A stretch of 64,000 bases of DNA from positions 186,001 to 250,000 of the forward strand of contig NC_054710.1 in the NCBI RefSeq assembly GCF_016097555.1, given 5' to 3'. Numbering within the stretch: the stretch's first letter is position 1; the number at the start of each line of letters is the position of its first letter. The position numbers and the translations under genes are program-made. The notes under the pieces were generated by a model. It was not told the DNA's origin. It was given only the letters and a program-made list of their open reading frames with translations, and made no database searches. Source of the DNA: Gigantopelta aegis (Eukaryota; Mollusca; Gastropoda; Neomphalida; Peltospiridae). Shown piece by piece: positions 22,536 to 35,499 of this stretch.

Positions 22536-24300
22536 CCAATACACCCGACATTGATGGTACACAGTATTTTACGCAGATATCACTTCTCTATTAGTAATTG
22601 TGAATTAAATTTGATCTACAAAAACGACGTGTCTATATACGGTAGACAAACATTTAAATTGTCTAAAGTTAACAATGTCCATTACTAACATAAACTGACA
22701 GAACACAATCAGTCGCAAACATAACGAACGTACTGAGTAGCGCCGTCCCTTGTAGTGCTGACTGCAATGACCCATACACGTGGTATCAGGTCGTTTCGTA
22801 ACCATACCGGTTCGTACCCAAAAGCATACCAGTTCGTACCCAAAGGCATACCAGTTCGTACCCACATTTGTACATGTTATTTAATGAAACACAAAACAAC
22901 AAAAATCCAAGCCAACTGCATTTTAATAATTAGCGATTAGAAATTGTCACGAAGAACCATAAAGACAAACATTAATGGCACTTGTTTTGTGTTCCTCTCG
23001 TGCTGTTTTCAAATATTTATGGGCACAATATCCGTAAAATTCGGTTTTCATAAACATGTTGTCAAATGGATAGAGCATCACACATGTAGCCCAGCCGCTA
23101 GTTATTAGTGAGACGCATTCATTTGTTATCATTATATTCAAACATTTGCTAAGTCTGGTGATTTTTGTCTTACTTTTGCATTACAATACATTTACAAACT
23201 AAAAAGATGAAGTATAGATATAACTTTTTCGTTGCTGCGGAATCAACATTTGCATTTAGCTCAACATTGATTGTACAAATGTAGCTACATTTCTCATAAA
23301 TCACATGTTCTGCATCAGTAAAGCTTCATTTATAGTTCTATCTATGAATGTCCACCTCGATGCACGTCAAAATTTGTTTTTCAACTTTATTATTTTAAAT
23401 TTTAAGTTAATTTTTCGAAGTTTAATTTTTTTTAATGTTTTAAAAACATTTTTAACATGCACTGAGATAGGTATCTTCAGATGCACTCTCAATAACACTG
23501 AATAAGTTCAAGACATTTAATTCTGTAGAATTCTTGTTTGCACTTTACCATATATTTTAGAATTAATATATTATTATACTTTGTCTTTTGTTGGTATTTT
23601 TATGATCATCTGATTTAATTGGAATTCAAAATAGGAACCCCAGTCAGTACAGAAATTAGTCTTTGGACAGTTTCTTCTTTCTGTTCATCATTATCTGATA
23701 GGCCAAACTATCAACAATGTATATTAATATAAACTGTTGATGGATGACAATAGCAAGGATTTCAATGACACAACTGATTTGAATTTCCCCAACCCAAGTT
23801 TTATCTTCCACTTACAACATGTATATCTTTATCAGTTACATCCTTCACTGGAGCAATGTTAGTTTATATATTCCAATTCATGTTTGGATACCTGTATCTG
23901 CCAAGGAATAAACTTAAGTTTCTAGCAGCAAATTGTATTTGAACAATTCTTTGATACAATATTTATTGTGTGTGTACACCAGTTTGGATTCACAGAATGG
24001 AACATTTGGTATAAATACAATATTCTTTAAATTGGTGGATTATCAATAATTCACTATTTGGGTAAAACATAGACGCATAGAATTAGTTGATAACAGTATT
24101 TTTGTATCTACATAAATCCATGTTAAATATTTGAACATGCTCCCCCAAACGTCCAGATTCTTGATGGTGAGAGCAAAAATACTGAAAATAAAAGTAATTT
24201 CTTTTAGGTACATGTGAATTATCTAGTCAGTTTTGTCAGTTTTTCTATATAGAGAGATTGAATACATTTTTAATCTTTACTCAGTTTAACTTGCCATCTT

Positions 24301-24671
24301 GAATGTCACGTCCTGGCTGAATGTCACGTCCTGGCTCAAAGTTTGAGGTGGTTATTTTAATCATTTAATACAATCAGTCATCATTATACCTTTTATTTAT
24401 ACTTGGAACATTGAGAAGAAGGAGAATTAAAAAGGATTTTTATTTCTGAAAAATAGTTTTTAAATTAAACTAACTTTTGTATGTCAAATCAGCCAGGACG
24501 TGACATTATATATTTTGAAAAATAATTTAAAATATTAATTATGATATGAACGAAGGGAAAGTAGTATTTTCATATGCAGTATATTTTAGATATGATGTCC
24601 TGATACATAATTTTTAAATTTGACATAACAGTAATTAAATATTACCAAAAAACAAATGTCACGTCCTGGCT
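24301..24671. repeat. Four copies of AATGTCACGTCCTGGCT, one inverted
   Basis: Two tandem 18-bp copies (24301-24318, 24319-24336), an inverted copy at 24491-24507 and a forward copy at 24655-24671, separated by AT-rich DNA within element Y. The exact identity over 17 bases in otherwise diverged sequence marks them as a unit. They may be the subterminal array of another small nested element. Confidence 0.85.
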
Positions 24672-25396
24672 TACAAATTGTTTTTTTTTCTCCAAATAAA
24701 ACTGTCATTAAAACCCATAAAACATAAGTAAATTGGCAATAAAAGTATATTTGTATGTGCTTAAGGGTGTTAACTTTAAGCTATAATAAAAATTTAGTTT
24801 AACAGATCATTTTGAAATCTTCACACCCATGGACCAAATACCACGGAATGGCCCATAAACAGATTGACTGCTAAATTGGTACACGGTGAAAATCTTGATA
24901 GATCATAGATGCATTCATGGTTGCACCTGTTGGTGTTTTAACTAACGTTAACAACAAAGTTTGGTGTTCACAATGCGATTATACAAGGGCTTCCCTTAAT
25001 TAGTTTTTAATCCATGTCATTGTTTAAAAATTATTTCTTATTATAATGCGTGGATTTTATTTCACATTACCAAACAGAGATGCCATGCATAAAATGTGGT
25101 TGCGAAAAGGTATGCTTTTTGGTAACGAAATGATATGCTTTTTGGTTACGAAAAGTATGCTTTTTGGTTACGAAACGGCATGCTTCAGTGATGCACAGCA
25201 CATAATTGCTCATTTAATGCTTATAAAAGATACTGAGTGATTATTACAACAATTTTTTTGCTAAATGTTACAATATGTTTGTAATATAACATTATAATTG
25301 TGTATTTAAAAAATATATTAATGTTAGGTGTAATGTATGACATTATTTAATTGGTTACGAACTGGTATGCTAGTGGTTACAAAACGGTATGGTACG

Positions 25397-25681
25397 TGAA
25401 TGAATGAATGAATGGATGTTTAACGACACCCCAGCACGAAAGATACATCGGCTGTTGGGTGTCAAACTATGGTAATGCAAATAAATAAAGTGATGATCAA
25501 CATCAATATAAAAATTCAAGGTTTAAAAAAAAACAGTGTAAAGAACTGTGCAAAAACACAAATATCACAGAATTTTACGGATACTGAATTTTACTCAAAC
25601 TTCAATTTTGTGCTGTATTGGCCATTCTCAAAGAGAATGTTACACCCCTGCACCACGGTGAGGTTACAGCACGCGCAGGGG
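25397..25681 (-). mobile_element. SINE-like element (family B) inserted in element Y
   Basis: Flanked by the 11-bp duplication GGTATGGTACG (25386-25396 and 25682-25692). It starts TGAATGAATG with GTTTAACGACACCCCAGCAC and ends ACGCGCAGGGG on the plus strand, so it lies inverted relative to the copies near 1350 and 2173. Its removal restores the right array of element Y. Confidence 0.92.
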
Positions 25682-25759
25682 GGTATGGTACGAACAGGTT
25701 TGGGTGCGAAACGTCTAGAAACCATACACGTCACGTGACCATCCTGTGTCGAACCGTCC

Positions 25760-26216
25760 TGTGCAGAGCCGGCTCTGCACACAGGGTGGTAAGCTTTTGG
25801 ATACGTATAAGGTCATTGAAAGATTTTAAAGCTCCGAAAATCGTCTTGGGTTATGACCATTCGAGAACAACAGATCGTCAAAGCCGGCTACCAGACAATT
25901 TCGATCGTAGAGTTTATTATTTTGATCGTAAAATCACCTTTTTTGGCAACATTTTCACATAGTTTTTAATCTAATGATTCCTACATTTGTTATTTCTTTG
26001 ATAATAGTCTTGACTTGTGTTTATATCGAGTACTTCCTTACCACGTATTTTGAAATTTCCAACGAAGGTTGTCTACACTGGCGTTCCTCGTGTTTGCTTC
26101 TCAGTCGACACTCAGAGCTAGCCTCGGAAAACGGCATGCACGCCCTATTCGTATTCGAGTTAAAAATATGTTTAATCTGAAGAACATTAAATTCTCTAAA
26201 TTATGGTGCCCAATAT

Positions 26217-26247
<31 letters not shown>

Positions 26248-26389
26248 GGGGGGTTGAGCTGATTTTATGGTAGAAAATTGCGTTTGAAAGTCAAAATTGT
26301 GAAATCTTGTCGTTTATGAAGGAATGTATTATATTTTGAGGTCGGAAAGTATGGATTGTTTTATACGTATAGAAAGCTTGGAATCTCCT
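25760..26389 (+). repeat. Dispersed repeat R1, copy 2
   Basis: 25800-26186 matches 10450-10830 closely. 26300-26389 (GAAATCTTGTCGTTTATGAA, GAGGTCGGAAAGTATGG) matches 11236-11300 and, inverted, about 60350-60415. It lacks the 397-bp element found in copy 1. A poly-G run of about 23 bases lies near 26231-26253. Confidence 0.8.
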
Positions 26390-29300
26390 CTACATCGTGG
26401 TATCAGGTCGTTTCGCCCTTATTCCCGATTGCCCCGTGTCGTTTCGCCCCAATACCGGGTCGTGTCGCCCTCTTTATGTAACGGGGTAAAAATATATGAC
26501 ACTGTATGTATGTATGTTTTATTTTATTTGCTACTTATTTTATAATATTTTATTAATGGGTTATTTCGTTTGTTTTTAGGATATTCGTCGTAGAGAATAC
26601 CCTATTAGACAACGCCCTAACCTTTCTTTCCCGTCAAATTGGAGTTTAGCCAATGATATTTTATTCTGGTGTCATGTGACATTGGTCACGGCTAGTCCGT
26701 GCCACATTCACATTGAACAGCAACAGAGGTTTTGGATGTATATATTCTGATAACATATAACTGTTAAATAATCCAAGCCCGTAGCCAGGATTTTTGAAGG
26801 GGGGTTCTTTTTGGTATTAAAAGGGCACTTGCGAGCAACACTTGGCTGGGGGCTGCCTAGGGCCCCCGGTGGGGTCTAGGGCCAAAGCCCCTGGTGGGGG
26901 TTAATTGATTTCATAGGCCAATAAATATATAAAAAACAGGCAATTAGTTGAGAGTTTTTAATAACAATAGAGAAAAACCATGGGTCATGCACCAATAATC
27001 CTAGTATGATATAAACTCCAAAGGGATACAACCAACCATGAACAAAAATGGCTTGCATCACTTTGTATTTTGTACCATAGGGCCTACTGTAATTTTGTTA
27101 AGACAGAATCAGTAAAATAAAGAACTTTGAAACATATTTGTATGTCTTGTTATTAAGCATGGATAATGCTAGTAAACTGCATTCTTCTAGGTTGTTTCCT
27201 ACAAAAAATGTCAATTACACTACTGGTTGGAATTTCTGTGTCATAATGTATGTGCATCATTGCAAGGGAGGTTAGCCGATCCTGACCCATGCTTCACCGC
27301 ATGTAGTTATTGAGCCTTCTCATGGCACTGAAGCTACGTTCACAAATGCAGGATGTCACAGGAATGACACAGCCGATCTTGAGAAGAATAAAAAATATTT
27401 GGAAATTGCACTTCATTACACTGTTTAAGCCCATCTGCACAGTTGTTGGGAATTTGTGCAGAATCTGGTAACTTCTTAAATTTCATTTGCCAACCGATTA
27501 ATTCTTCTTCCAGAAGTTCTGGGCAAGACAAGTCATCGTCATACAACTCGGCACAAGCTATGATGTCCTCGTAGCCGATATCCTTGGTTAGAAACACACT
27601 TGGAACAAGTGCCAATAACTTTGAGGCCTTCTTACAAACATCGCAGAATTGGCTATCAAGTTCTGCAATGATATGATCGATAAATGGAATTGCAGTATTC
27701 CTTAGATAGTACTGCAAAGGGCTACTTGACACGGCATTGTCACGGTGCATCTGATTTTTCGCAACCCGTGGTACTGTTGGTTCAGTGCCAACTGAAGCAG
27801 CTACAGAAACAGCATGCTGGTACACTCCTTCAAAGTAGCTATCGAAATCATTTCTTATTTCCTTGTACTCTTCCTTTACTCATTCGATCACCGAAACAGC
27901 ACTTACAATATCACTTGCTTCTTTTTGTAGAAGAACAGTAATGCCATGCAATCGAGATAAGAGTTTGTAAACGGTCGTAAATGTAATGATGAATTGAAAA
28001 TCACACAGGGAATTGAGAAGAGATGATGCCCTGGCCTTGCTGTTTCTATCCCAGTTACCATTCCGAGCCAAATCTGCATCGAAACCTTCATCGTTATGCA
28101 GGCCATAAGCGATAACTTCCAAACATTTCACTATGTAGATATATGCCTGGTAGAAGTGCTGGTACGCTCGGTGTCGTTCTGCCCATCTCGTCTTGCAGAG
28201 GTCTAGCAGAGACTTCCTTCTTGATGTATCATGGGGATTGCAAGTCCGAATGATGCTCGATAGGAGGGCCTCGCGCTTAGGACTGCTGTTGAAGAATAAT
28301 GATGTCTCCTTTAACTTGTCCAACATGTTCCTTACTGGTGTTAATGCAGAGGCGTGTGCCAGGACTAGATTAAGGCAGTGACTGCTACAGTGTGTATAAA
28401 CTGCTAATGGGGCTTCTTCACGTATTCTTGCTTGAACGCCAACAGTGTTGCTAGACATCGATGCAGCACCATCATAACCTGGTCCTCTTAGGTTTTCGAC
28501 AGGTAGGCCTGCGTTTCTTAATGTTGTTAACAGTGTACATGCCAAGGCTTCTCCAGTAATTCTGATCACAGAGACAAATCCCAAAAATTCTTCACGGACA
28601 TTATTTTCATTGTCAACAAACCTGAGGCATACTGTTCTTTATTGTGCGTTGTTATCTAATCAGCCATAATGGAATAGAGTTTAGGTTGTCTAACTTCATC
28701 AATAAGTTTTGCTTGTAGGATGTCTTCACCAATTATGTTTATCAACTGATTCTGAATGTCGGGAGATATGTATTTACCATTCTTTTGCCTTGCATCCTTA
28801 AGATGATGGTTTAGAACTTCATTGTCTCTACTCATTAGCTTAAGTATTGCCAGAAAATTTCCCGGGTTTCCTGGCTGGTCAAAAGACAATTGCCTCAACA
28901 ATACATGACAATATTTCTCGGTTTTCACGTATCATCTCCATTTTCTTCTTCTCCAGAAGTACTGGTACCGCTCTATCTGTATGCAGTAAATTCTCTTGAA
29001 ATATTTCAGAATCAGTAATAGCACTAATGTGTGATTTTGAAGTCGCATGATCCTTGAAAATATGAGAACATCGTGTCCATTTGGTGAATGACAGATTTAC
29101 AAGGGAGCCTCTACTGCTACGGTCCTTTGTAAAGAGGGCACAGTAAATACAGAAGACACCATCAAGCCTTGCACTATAGACAATCCATGGGTACTTTTCA
29201 ATCCAAGAATACTTAAAAGAACGATTACAGCCATTCATGAAGACAGCTGGAAAAGCATACCTCGAGTCTGGTCGATAATGCTTTTGAAGCAAATGCAAAG

Positions 29301-29875
29301 TCTGAGCTTTCAGTTTAGCAGTTATTTCTGCAGCTGACATTGTCGCATCAGTGAACTGACCCAAGTCATCTGGAAGAGGAACATTATTATTATTGTTATT
29401 TTTATTTCATTACCCGAGCGGTCACTCATAAGAGGGAAAATATTTTCAATATTTTCTCAGTGAGAAATATTCTGCATTGGTCTAACGAACAATACTATTG
29501 GACAATTTGACACTTACAACCAACGGCTTTGTCGGTACTAAATATGACGTCATCACGATTTGACAAACACACACAATTACGTCATGTAGTTTAAGGAGTT
29601 TGCGTTTACGGCTCTCTGTGTTTGGTGTTAAATTTATAACAAAATGTCATTTTAATGCAATTCATTATAGATTTTAAAGCAGAATAGAGAGAACTTGTGT
29701 TTTTGAAAATTATCTATGAACGTGTTTAAATTAGAACGTTATAGTAATTCTCAGAACAGTGCATAAAGTGGTTTACATCGTTCCTATACAGGTCGGCCTT
29801 CGTGCATGTGCGTGGAAAATAAAGGTTTTTAGAGAAAAAATAGCTGAGGTAATAAATAGAATAACAAACTCGGTA

Positions 29876-29987
29876 CCAGTTATTATCAAATTTATGTCCC
29901 TCGTGAAATAATTTTCATTTGTCACTCGCTAAAGCTCATGACAACTGAAAATTATTTCACTTGGGACATAAATTTGATAATAACTGG
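29876..29987. mobile_element. Hairpin element with 40-bp arms in the hAT intron
   Basis: CCAGTTATTATCAAATTTAT and the following bases up to about 29918 recur inverted up to 29987 almost perfectly, with a short loop. AAACTCG occurs on both sides (29866-29872 and 29988-29994), a likely target duplication. It would fold into a strong stem in RNA or single-stranded DNA. Confidence 0.82.
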
Positions 29988-30416
29988 AAACTCGTTTATA
30001 TCCTTTATATAGTTACTGCAAGTATTGATTGAGGCAGAGTATATTTTAATGTCTGTCTGTTGACATCTTACAAATTTAACTCAAATTTAATATGCATACC
30101 ATAGAGTGTTTCAACTGATTGAAGATCATCATCATTGCTCTAAATCACTTCAATTTGGTCTGGATGGTCTCCACTGGATTCTAAAGTTGTGTCCACTAGA
30201 CTTTCTTGCAATTCATTGCCATGGTTTAGAAGATTAATTCCATCAGAGTTAGTAGCACTACCAGAAGCATCGGTAAGTGAATCAGATTGAGGCCCATTAG
30301 TAAGAAAATAAAACATAAGCATTGTAAGTTCTAAATTTTGTGAAGAATGACAAGCCATGAGCCGGCTGCCCATAAATTATAATTGATTTTAAATAAGTCC
30401 ATGATGATGATAGTTA

Positions 30417-30738
30417 AAAGTTTGTTTGTTTTGTTTAACGACACCACTAGAACGCATTGATTTACAAATCATTGGCTATTGGATGTCAAACATATGGTAA
30501 TTGTGACACGTAGTCAGAGGAAACCCACTACATCTTGTTTCATGTTGCAAGGGATCTTTTATATGCACTTTCCCACAGACAGGATAGCGCATACCACGGC
30601 CTTTGGTATACCAGTCGTGGTGCACTGGTTGGAACGGACGAAAGCCCAATCAGAGAATTGGTCCACCGAGGCGATTCGATCTTTCGACGACCAAAGGACC
30701 TCAAGCAAGCGCTCTACCGACTGAGCTAGATCCCGCCC
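30417..30738 (-). mobile_element. tRNA-derived SINE (family A) in the hAT first intron
   Basis: Flanked by an 18-bp duplication CCATGATGATGATAGTTA (30399-30416 and 30739-30756). On the minus strand the head reads GATCTAGCTCAGTCGGTAGA, a clear tRNA A-box region. Its tail ends in TTTGTTTG on the plus strand. It is one of the youngest-looking insertions in the nest. Confidence 0.95.
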
Positions 30739-31628
30739 CCATGATGATGATAGTTATTATTAAATTTGGTTTTCAAATTAAACATTTGCAGTGATTATTT
30801 CCATACCTTTTGTTGAAGAATTCCATGAGCTTCTTGCATTGTTTTGCCGAACCTTGTAGTTTCTGAAGCTCTTCCCTCACTTTCCTTTTCGTCGACGGCA
30901 TATTATTATAGGCCTAGGCCTATGCCAGCCAGGACACAATTCAATAAATTACTAGGTCAATTACTAAATTGTAGGTCTAATATTAGTCTACAATTTTGCT
31001 GTTAGTCAATATAACATGTGGGCATAATCATCCACTTCAACAATTCTATTCATGTGATTAGGGCAGGCCATCAAAATGTCATCCAATTAACCCTCTGAAG
31101 GCTGGTGTTGCAAATTTGCAACAATACATTAAGTAGGCTGCATTTATTATTTTGTTTAATGTTACATATAAAATTGAGTGTCAGTTGGCTAGAGTGTAAC
31201 ATTGTTTCAATATTGTAATAATTCGTTCTGATATATAACAAAAGGGGATGCTCTGGGTGTCACTGAAAAATTGTCGGTTTCAGCATGTTTCAGAGTGGCA
31301 GGACATGACTCGGGGGGGGGGGGGGGGGAGGGGCGGCTCCAGCGTAGTATGAAAGGTCACTTCAGAAAAAGGGGGGTTCGTTCGAACCCTACGAACCCCA
31401 CTGGCTATGGGCTTGTAAACTATAAATTGGTATCCTTGACGATGTGTATTTTGTCAAGTTGAGAGATGTATAACATTTTCATTGTATGATGATGACACGG
31501 TGTTTTACCAATTACATATTTTTATATACTATTTTCAGGACCTTTATTTGACGGTTGCCAAATAAACGGAATCCTACCCAGCATTGTTGTTGTCTTTCTG
31601 ATTAGAGGGATTTAACCCAAATGCTACA

Positions 31629-33460
31629 ATGGAGCCGACGTAGGGACTCGAGATGACGTCGTTTCCTGTGTTGAGACAATCCGTGAACGGACAGACGGAC
31701 AGTGTTGTGTTGGACATTGAACAGTACAAAAACTTGCTCAGTGAGCATTTTGTGTATTGTGTTCTGTGTATTCTCTATTCTCAACTGCAGTTCAATTTAA
31801 TGCGAGTAGAAGCTTGTTTTATTGACAGAGCTCTGGTATGTGTGTGTTTATGTATATATATATATTTTTGTAATAAGGTGAATGTAAATTTTTTATATAA
31901 CCACTCATCAAATGTTAAAATACTTTGAAATGTTGATAGTATCATTTGTTTATCACTTGTGAGATATTAGATATTTTTTCTGTTGTACATCTCACAATCT
32001 TTGATTTTTGTTAGGACTGTTAAATCTTGTTTGATGAACATGTCATGACTTTAGTGATATAATAGGAAGTTGTGATTTTATAGTTCATTTTTTTATTTTA
32101 TTGTTGTTGTTTTTAGTGTGTGCGTGTGTGTTTTTGTTTTTTTAAATATTTTTTTGCTTGGTTATATTTACGTTACACACTTGGTCAACATAGCTGTAGT
32201 TGTGCTTACCTGTTGAGTAGTTTGTATTTTGCAGTTTGAAAGCTAGTTTAATTTCGCTCATATTTGCGAATTAAATGTGTATTGTAGGTTAGTTTAATAT
32301 AAACTTATTAATTAAATTTCAATTAAATTAGAAATTTAAATTTAAATTTAAAATTTAAAATTGAATTATTATTTATTTATTTTTATTTTTTATTGCACGT
32401 GTTCAACTCACAACTAACATAAGCACGCACATGACAGTCCTTTTCTGACTTGATTTAGCCTTACCAGTTGTTTTCCTTTCAGCTTTCTTCATTCCTTATT
32501 CTGTGTAATAAAACACAGCTACTCGTTAATATATTATTGTGATTGACAATCAACATTTAAGGATGTCTTGATAATTAAGTGGTAGTGCTTACAATTATAA
32601 TCTGCAAGGATACTGAAACACTCCTGGTTATATAGTTCACTTAGTTGTTTTATGTCCCAAGTGGTACAGGGTGAAGTTTATTTTCTATCCTGTGGTCCTC
32701 TTGGTATTATATGTGACCCGCTCTGTCAAAACCAGGCACTTGGTGATATTTTTCAAAATTGAGTAATTTCAAGTATTAAGAAAATTATGGCGATTTAAAG
32801 ATACTGATGTACGGAACTCGAAAACGGAGAAAACAGGCTTAAAATTTGGACAAAGGGTAAGTTTAGATTCCATATCAAATTCCTTAGCAACCAGAGTTAT
32901 TTTTTTACCATTTAGGTTTATTTTGCTTATACATGAACACAGCAACTCTCCAAAGCAATTTTAATTTTAAAAAGATTGTTTTATTCAGTTAGGATAAAAA
33001 TCTTGAAAGTTTGTGTCGATTTGTTTTTCGAAATCCTGGGTTTTAGTACGGGCTAAGTGCAACCAGTTTACTTTGTCCTTGTTTACCTATTTCTGATGCC
33101 TGCTTAATTAAAATGGGTGGTGTTTTAACTACAAAATCATATTCAATAAAAATGTGTCAATTTAAACAATAATTTATTAGTATTAATGATCTGTGGGTAA
33201 TACAAAAAAAAATAATAATAAAAAAATAATAATAATACAAAAAATAAAAAAAATAAAAATAAAAATAAAAAACAACAACACCACCTATTTGATAGCTAAG
33301 ACACCGAAATGACGGAGATTGTCACACTGGAACACGAAAAGTGGTGCTTCACACCAGATGTATGTAATGCACAATAATCCAGATTGTCATTGTTTATGTG
33401 TGTGTAATAATTATTGCCAAAAAAAGAGCACTATTTACAATGAATGTGTCTGTTGTAATG
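31629..33460. other. Interior of the LTR-type fossil; no gene recognised
   Basis: 31629-31660 follows the left terminal repeat with TGGAGCCGACGTAGGG, a possible primer-binding region. A 91-codon frame at 31653-31928 has no recognisable domain. 31930-33390 is AT-rich with A-runs near 33205-33280. Confidence 0.35.
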
Positions 33461-34629
33461 TTATTTTCCTGTACGACGGCCACGCCCAGTACCACGAGCA
33501 ACTCGTCCTCGCTTGCTCGGTCTCTGTTTAGGAGCTGTCTCCATTGCCCTTTTCTCAGTTTGCTGATTAGTATGTACATCCTCTTCCGAATCAGACTCTG
33601 TGATGATTTCTAATGGCTTGGGGCACACGAGATCCTTTGTCTCATCTTTGCAAAAGTCCCTGATCTCCTTGAACAAGTATGCCCTTCTCGCCAAGTCCAT
33701 ACCCTTGGGGTTGATGACATGCGGCATACCAACAGGAACTGCATCCGTCTTCTTGAGGGTGAATGCTCTCCAGTCGTCATCTGATTTCGACTTATACTTT
33801 ATCACCCCTGGTTCTTTTGCTGAGAAAAAGAAGTGTTGGTGAGACTCGATTCCTGGAAACCGTCTGAAAAAGTCTGCTAGAAAAGGGGTCCAGTCATATA
33901 TCGGCACTAACACATTGGCTTCCTGATCACCAACTAACTGGGTGTGATTAATTCCCTTTTCTGTCCACTTGTTGACTACATCCTGAAGCTCGGCCAAGGA
34001 GGAAACAAATGTTCGTTTAAACAGTCGTTTGAATAGGCCAAAGCACCAATCTGGCGCAAATTTAGTGTGACCTGCTAACATGAAGTGCATGTGAATTGTA
34101 GTATGAAGTCCCACAAGAGTACGCCAGCAAAGGTACCACATTACACAATTGTTTTTGTTTTGGCCACAGCAGTTGTCTGCATTGAGATCAAGGTGCATTT
34201 CACCAATTCCATAGTTGCCCAGGAAATGGTGTAGGAGGCTGATGACGGCATTTGCCCCCTTGCCACTAAAAACAGCTTAGTCAATCAAATAATTTATCTG
34301 ACATGGTATTCCTTCTGCATGTGTACCGAACACCCGGCATTTCCTAGGGGTCTTAAAGTATATTGGACCAGGTTGCTGAGGATCGGCAGGATAGTGCACC
34401 TCTTGTGCATAATCGAAGGAGTAGTTAAAGTGTAAATCCCGTGTGTTGCAGCTGTTGTTTTGGTATCACTGCACTTAGCTTTGTAAAATGATCGTTCCAT
34501 CATAGCAAGATGAAGGTGCTGTTCTTGTTTTCTCAATACCTCTGACTTGGACTGCTCATCTACATTCACGTGAAAGACATGAAACAATAAAAACACTTAG
34601 AATTATGCACATCATTTCAATAATCAGAG

Positions 34630-35499
34630 CTTCTAGATTATGGTAACCCCACTCCCACGGTTAGTGATATTCAATGTTGGGCTAGTAAATAACTACTATT
34701 GCCATGCCCGACAGGACTTCTAGATTATGGTAGCCCCACTCCCATGGCTAGTGATATTCAATGTTGGGCTAGTAAATAACTACTATTGCCATGCCCGACA
34801 GGACTTCTACATTATGGTAACCCCACTCCCATGGTTAGTGATATTCAATGTTGTGCTAGTAAATAACTACTATTGCCATGCCCGACAGGACTTCTAGATT
34901 ATGGTAACCCCACTCCCATGGTTAGTGATATTCAATGTTGGGCTAGTAAATAACTAATATTGCCATACCAGACAGGGCTTCTAGATTATGGTAGCCCCAC
35001 TCCCATGGCTAGTGATATTCAATGTTGGGCTAGTAAATAACTAATATTGCCATGCTAGACAGGGCTTCTAGATTATGGTAACCCCACTCCCATGGCTAGT
35101 GATATTCAATGTTGGGCTAGTAAATAACTACTATTGCCATGCTAGACAGGGCTTCTAGATTATGGTAGCCCCACTCCCACGGTTAGTGATATTCAATGTT
35201 GGGCTAGTAAATAACTACTATTGGCATGCTAGACAGGGCTTCTAGATTATGATAGCCCCACTCCCATGGTTAGTGATATTCAATGTTGGGCTAGTAAATA
35301 ACTACTATTGCCATGCCCGACAGGACTTCTACATTATGGTAACCCCACTCCCATGGTTAGTGATATTCAATGTTGGGCTAGTAAATAACTACTATTGCCA
35401 TGCCCGACAGGACTTCTAGATTATGGTAACCCCACTCCCATGGTTAGTGATATTCAATGTTGGGCTAGTAAATAACTACTATTGCCATGCCCGACGGCT
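34630..35499 (+). repeat. Ten tandem 87-bp units in the DUF7869 intron
   Basis: Units start with CTTCTAGATTATGGTA at 34630, 34717, 34804, 34891, 34978, 35065, 35152, 35239, 35326 and 35413, exactly 87 bp apart and more than 90% alike. Each reads CCCCACTCCCATGGTTAGTG ... GGGCTAGTAAATAACTACTA. Single units occur in the R2 copies at 12838-12930 and 20130-20190, so the array is an expansion of the R2 monomer. Confidence 0.97.

Larger units (their letters stand above)
22783..25722. mobile_element. Element Y: 2.9-kb transposon with inverted arrays and 9-10 bp TSD
   Basis: The left end GTATCAGGTCGTTTCGTAAC and the inward right end GTTTCTAGACGTTTCGCACC are imperfect inverted repeats. Flanks CATACACGTG (22773-22782) and CATACACGTC (25723-25732) form a 9-of-10 target duplication. 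Next to the left end are GTTCGTACCCAAAGGCATAC units; before the right end are GGTTACGAAAAGTATGC units in inverse sense (25097-25190). About 300 bp at the right is shared with element Z. The interior (22870-25090) encodes nothing I recognise and carries the 17-18 bp motif listed separately. A SINE sits at 25397-25681. TSD length and inverted arrays resemble Foldback/MULE elements; assignment is inference. Confidence 0.82.
27250..30901 (-). pseudogene. hAT transposase of the ZMYM1-like type, three exons, degenerate
   Basis: Exon 1 (30807-30901) reads MPSTKRKVREELQKLQG and ends at a GTATGG donor. Exon 2 (about 30340 to 30100) contains SGDHPDQIEV and ends at a GTATGC donor. Exon 3 starts at 29369 after an AG, in phase (DDLGQFTDA). 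It carries a TTF-type zinc finger (FKYSWIEKYPWIVYSARLDG, FCIYCALF, HIFKDHATSKSH), SIMAD with the first catalytic Asp near 28656, GPGYDGAASMSS with the second near 28460, and the C-terminal dimerisation segment CERSFSAMRRLNNYMR near 27300. Lesions include frame changes near 28900, 28600 and 27345, and stops near 28652, 27878, 27290 and in exon 2, so it is inactive. Family naming is from motif memory. Confidence 0.88.
26774..31415 (-). mobile_element. hAT DNA transposon (4.6 kb) inserted in the LTR-type repeat
   Basis: The left end CAAGCCCGTAGCCAG and the inward right end CAAGCCCATAGCCAG are inverted repeats. The uninterrupted repeat at 37840-37860 (TTAAATAATCTATAAATTGG) shows the exact empty site. 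The flanks are AAATAATC on the left and TAAACTAT on the right, a decayed 8-bp duplication. A three-exon transposase fills most of the element on the minus strand. Confidence 0.88.

Noticed and set aside
26069-26257. Frames ending in poly-Gly
   Set aside because: They are created by the G-run near 26231-26253.
30417-30738. tRNA gene on the minus strand
   Set aside because: The tRNA-like part is the head of a SINE with an 18-bp target duplication and a SINE tail.
31653-31928. Start of a retroelement protein after the left terminal repeat
   Set aside because: No recognisable domain and the frame soon becomes low-complexity; not supported.
34630-35499. Regular direct repeats considered as a CRISPR array
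   Set aside because: Units are contiguous with no variable spacers, 87 bp long and in a eukaryotic intron; it is a minisatellite.
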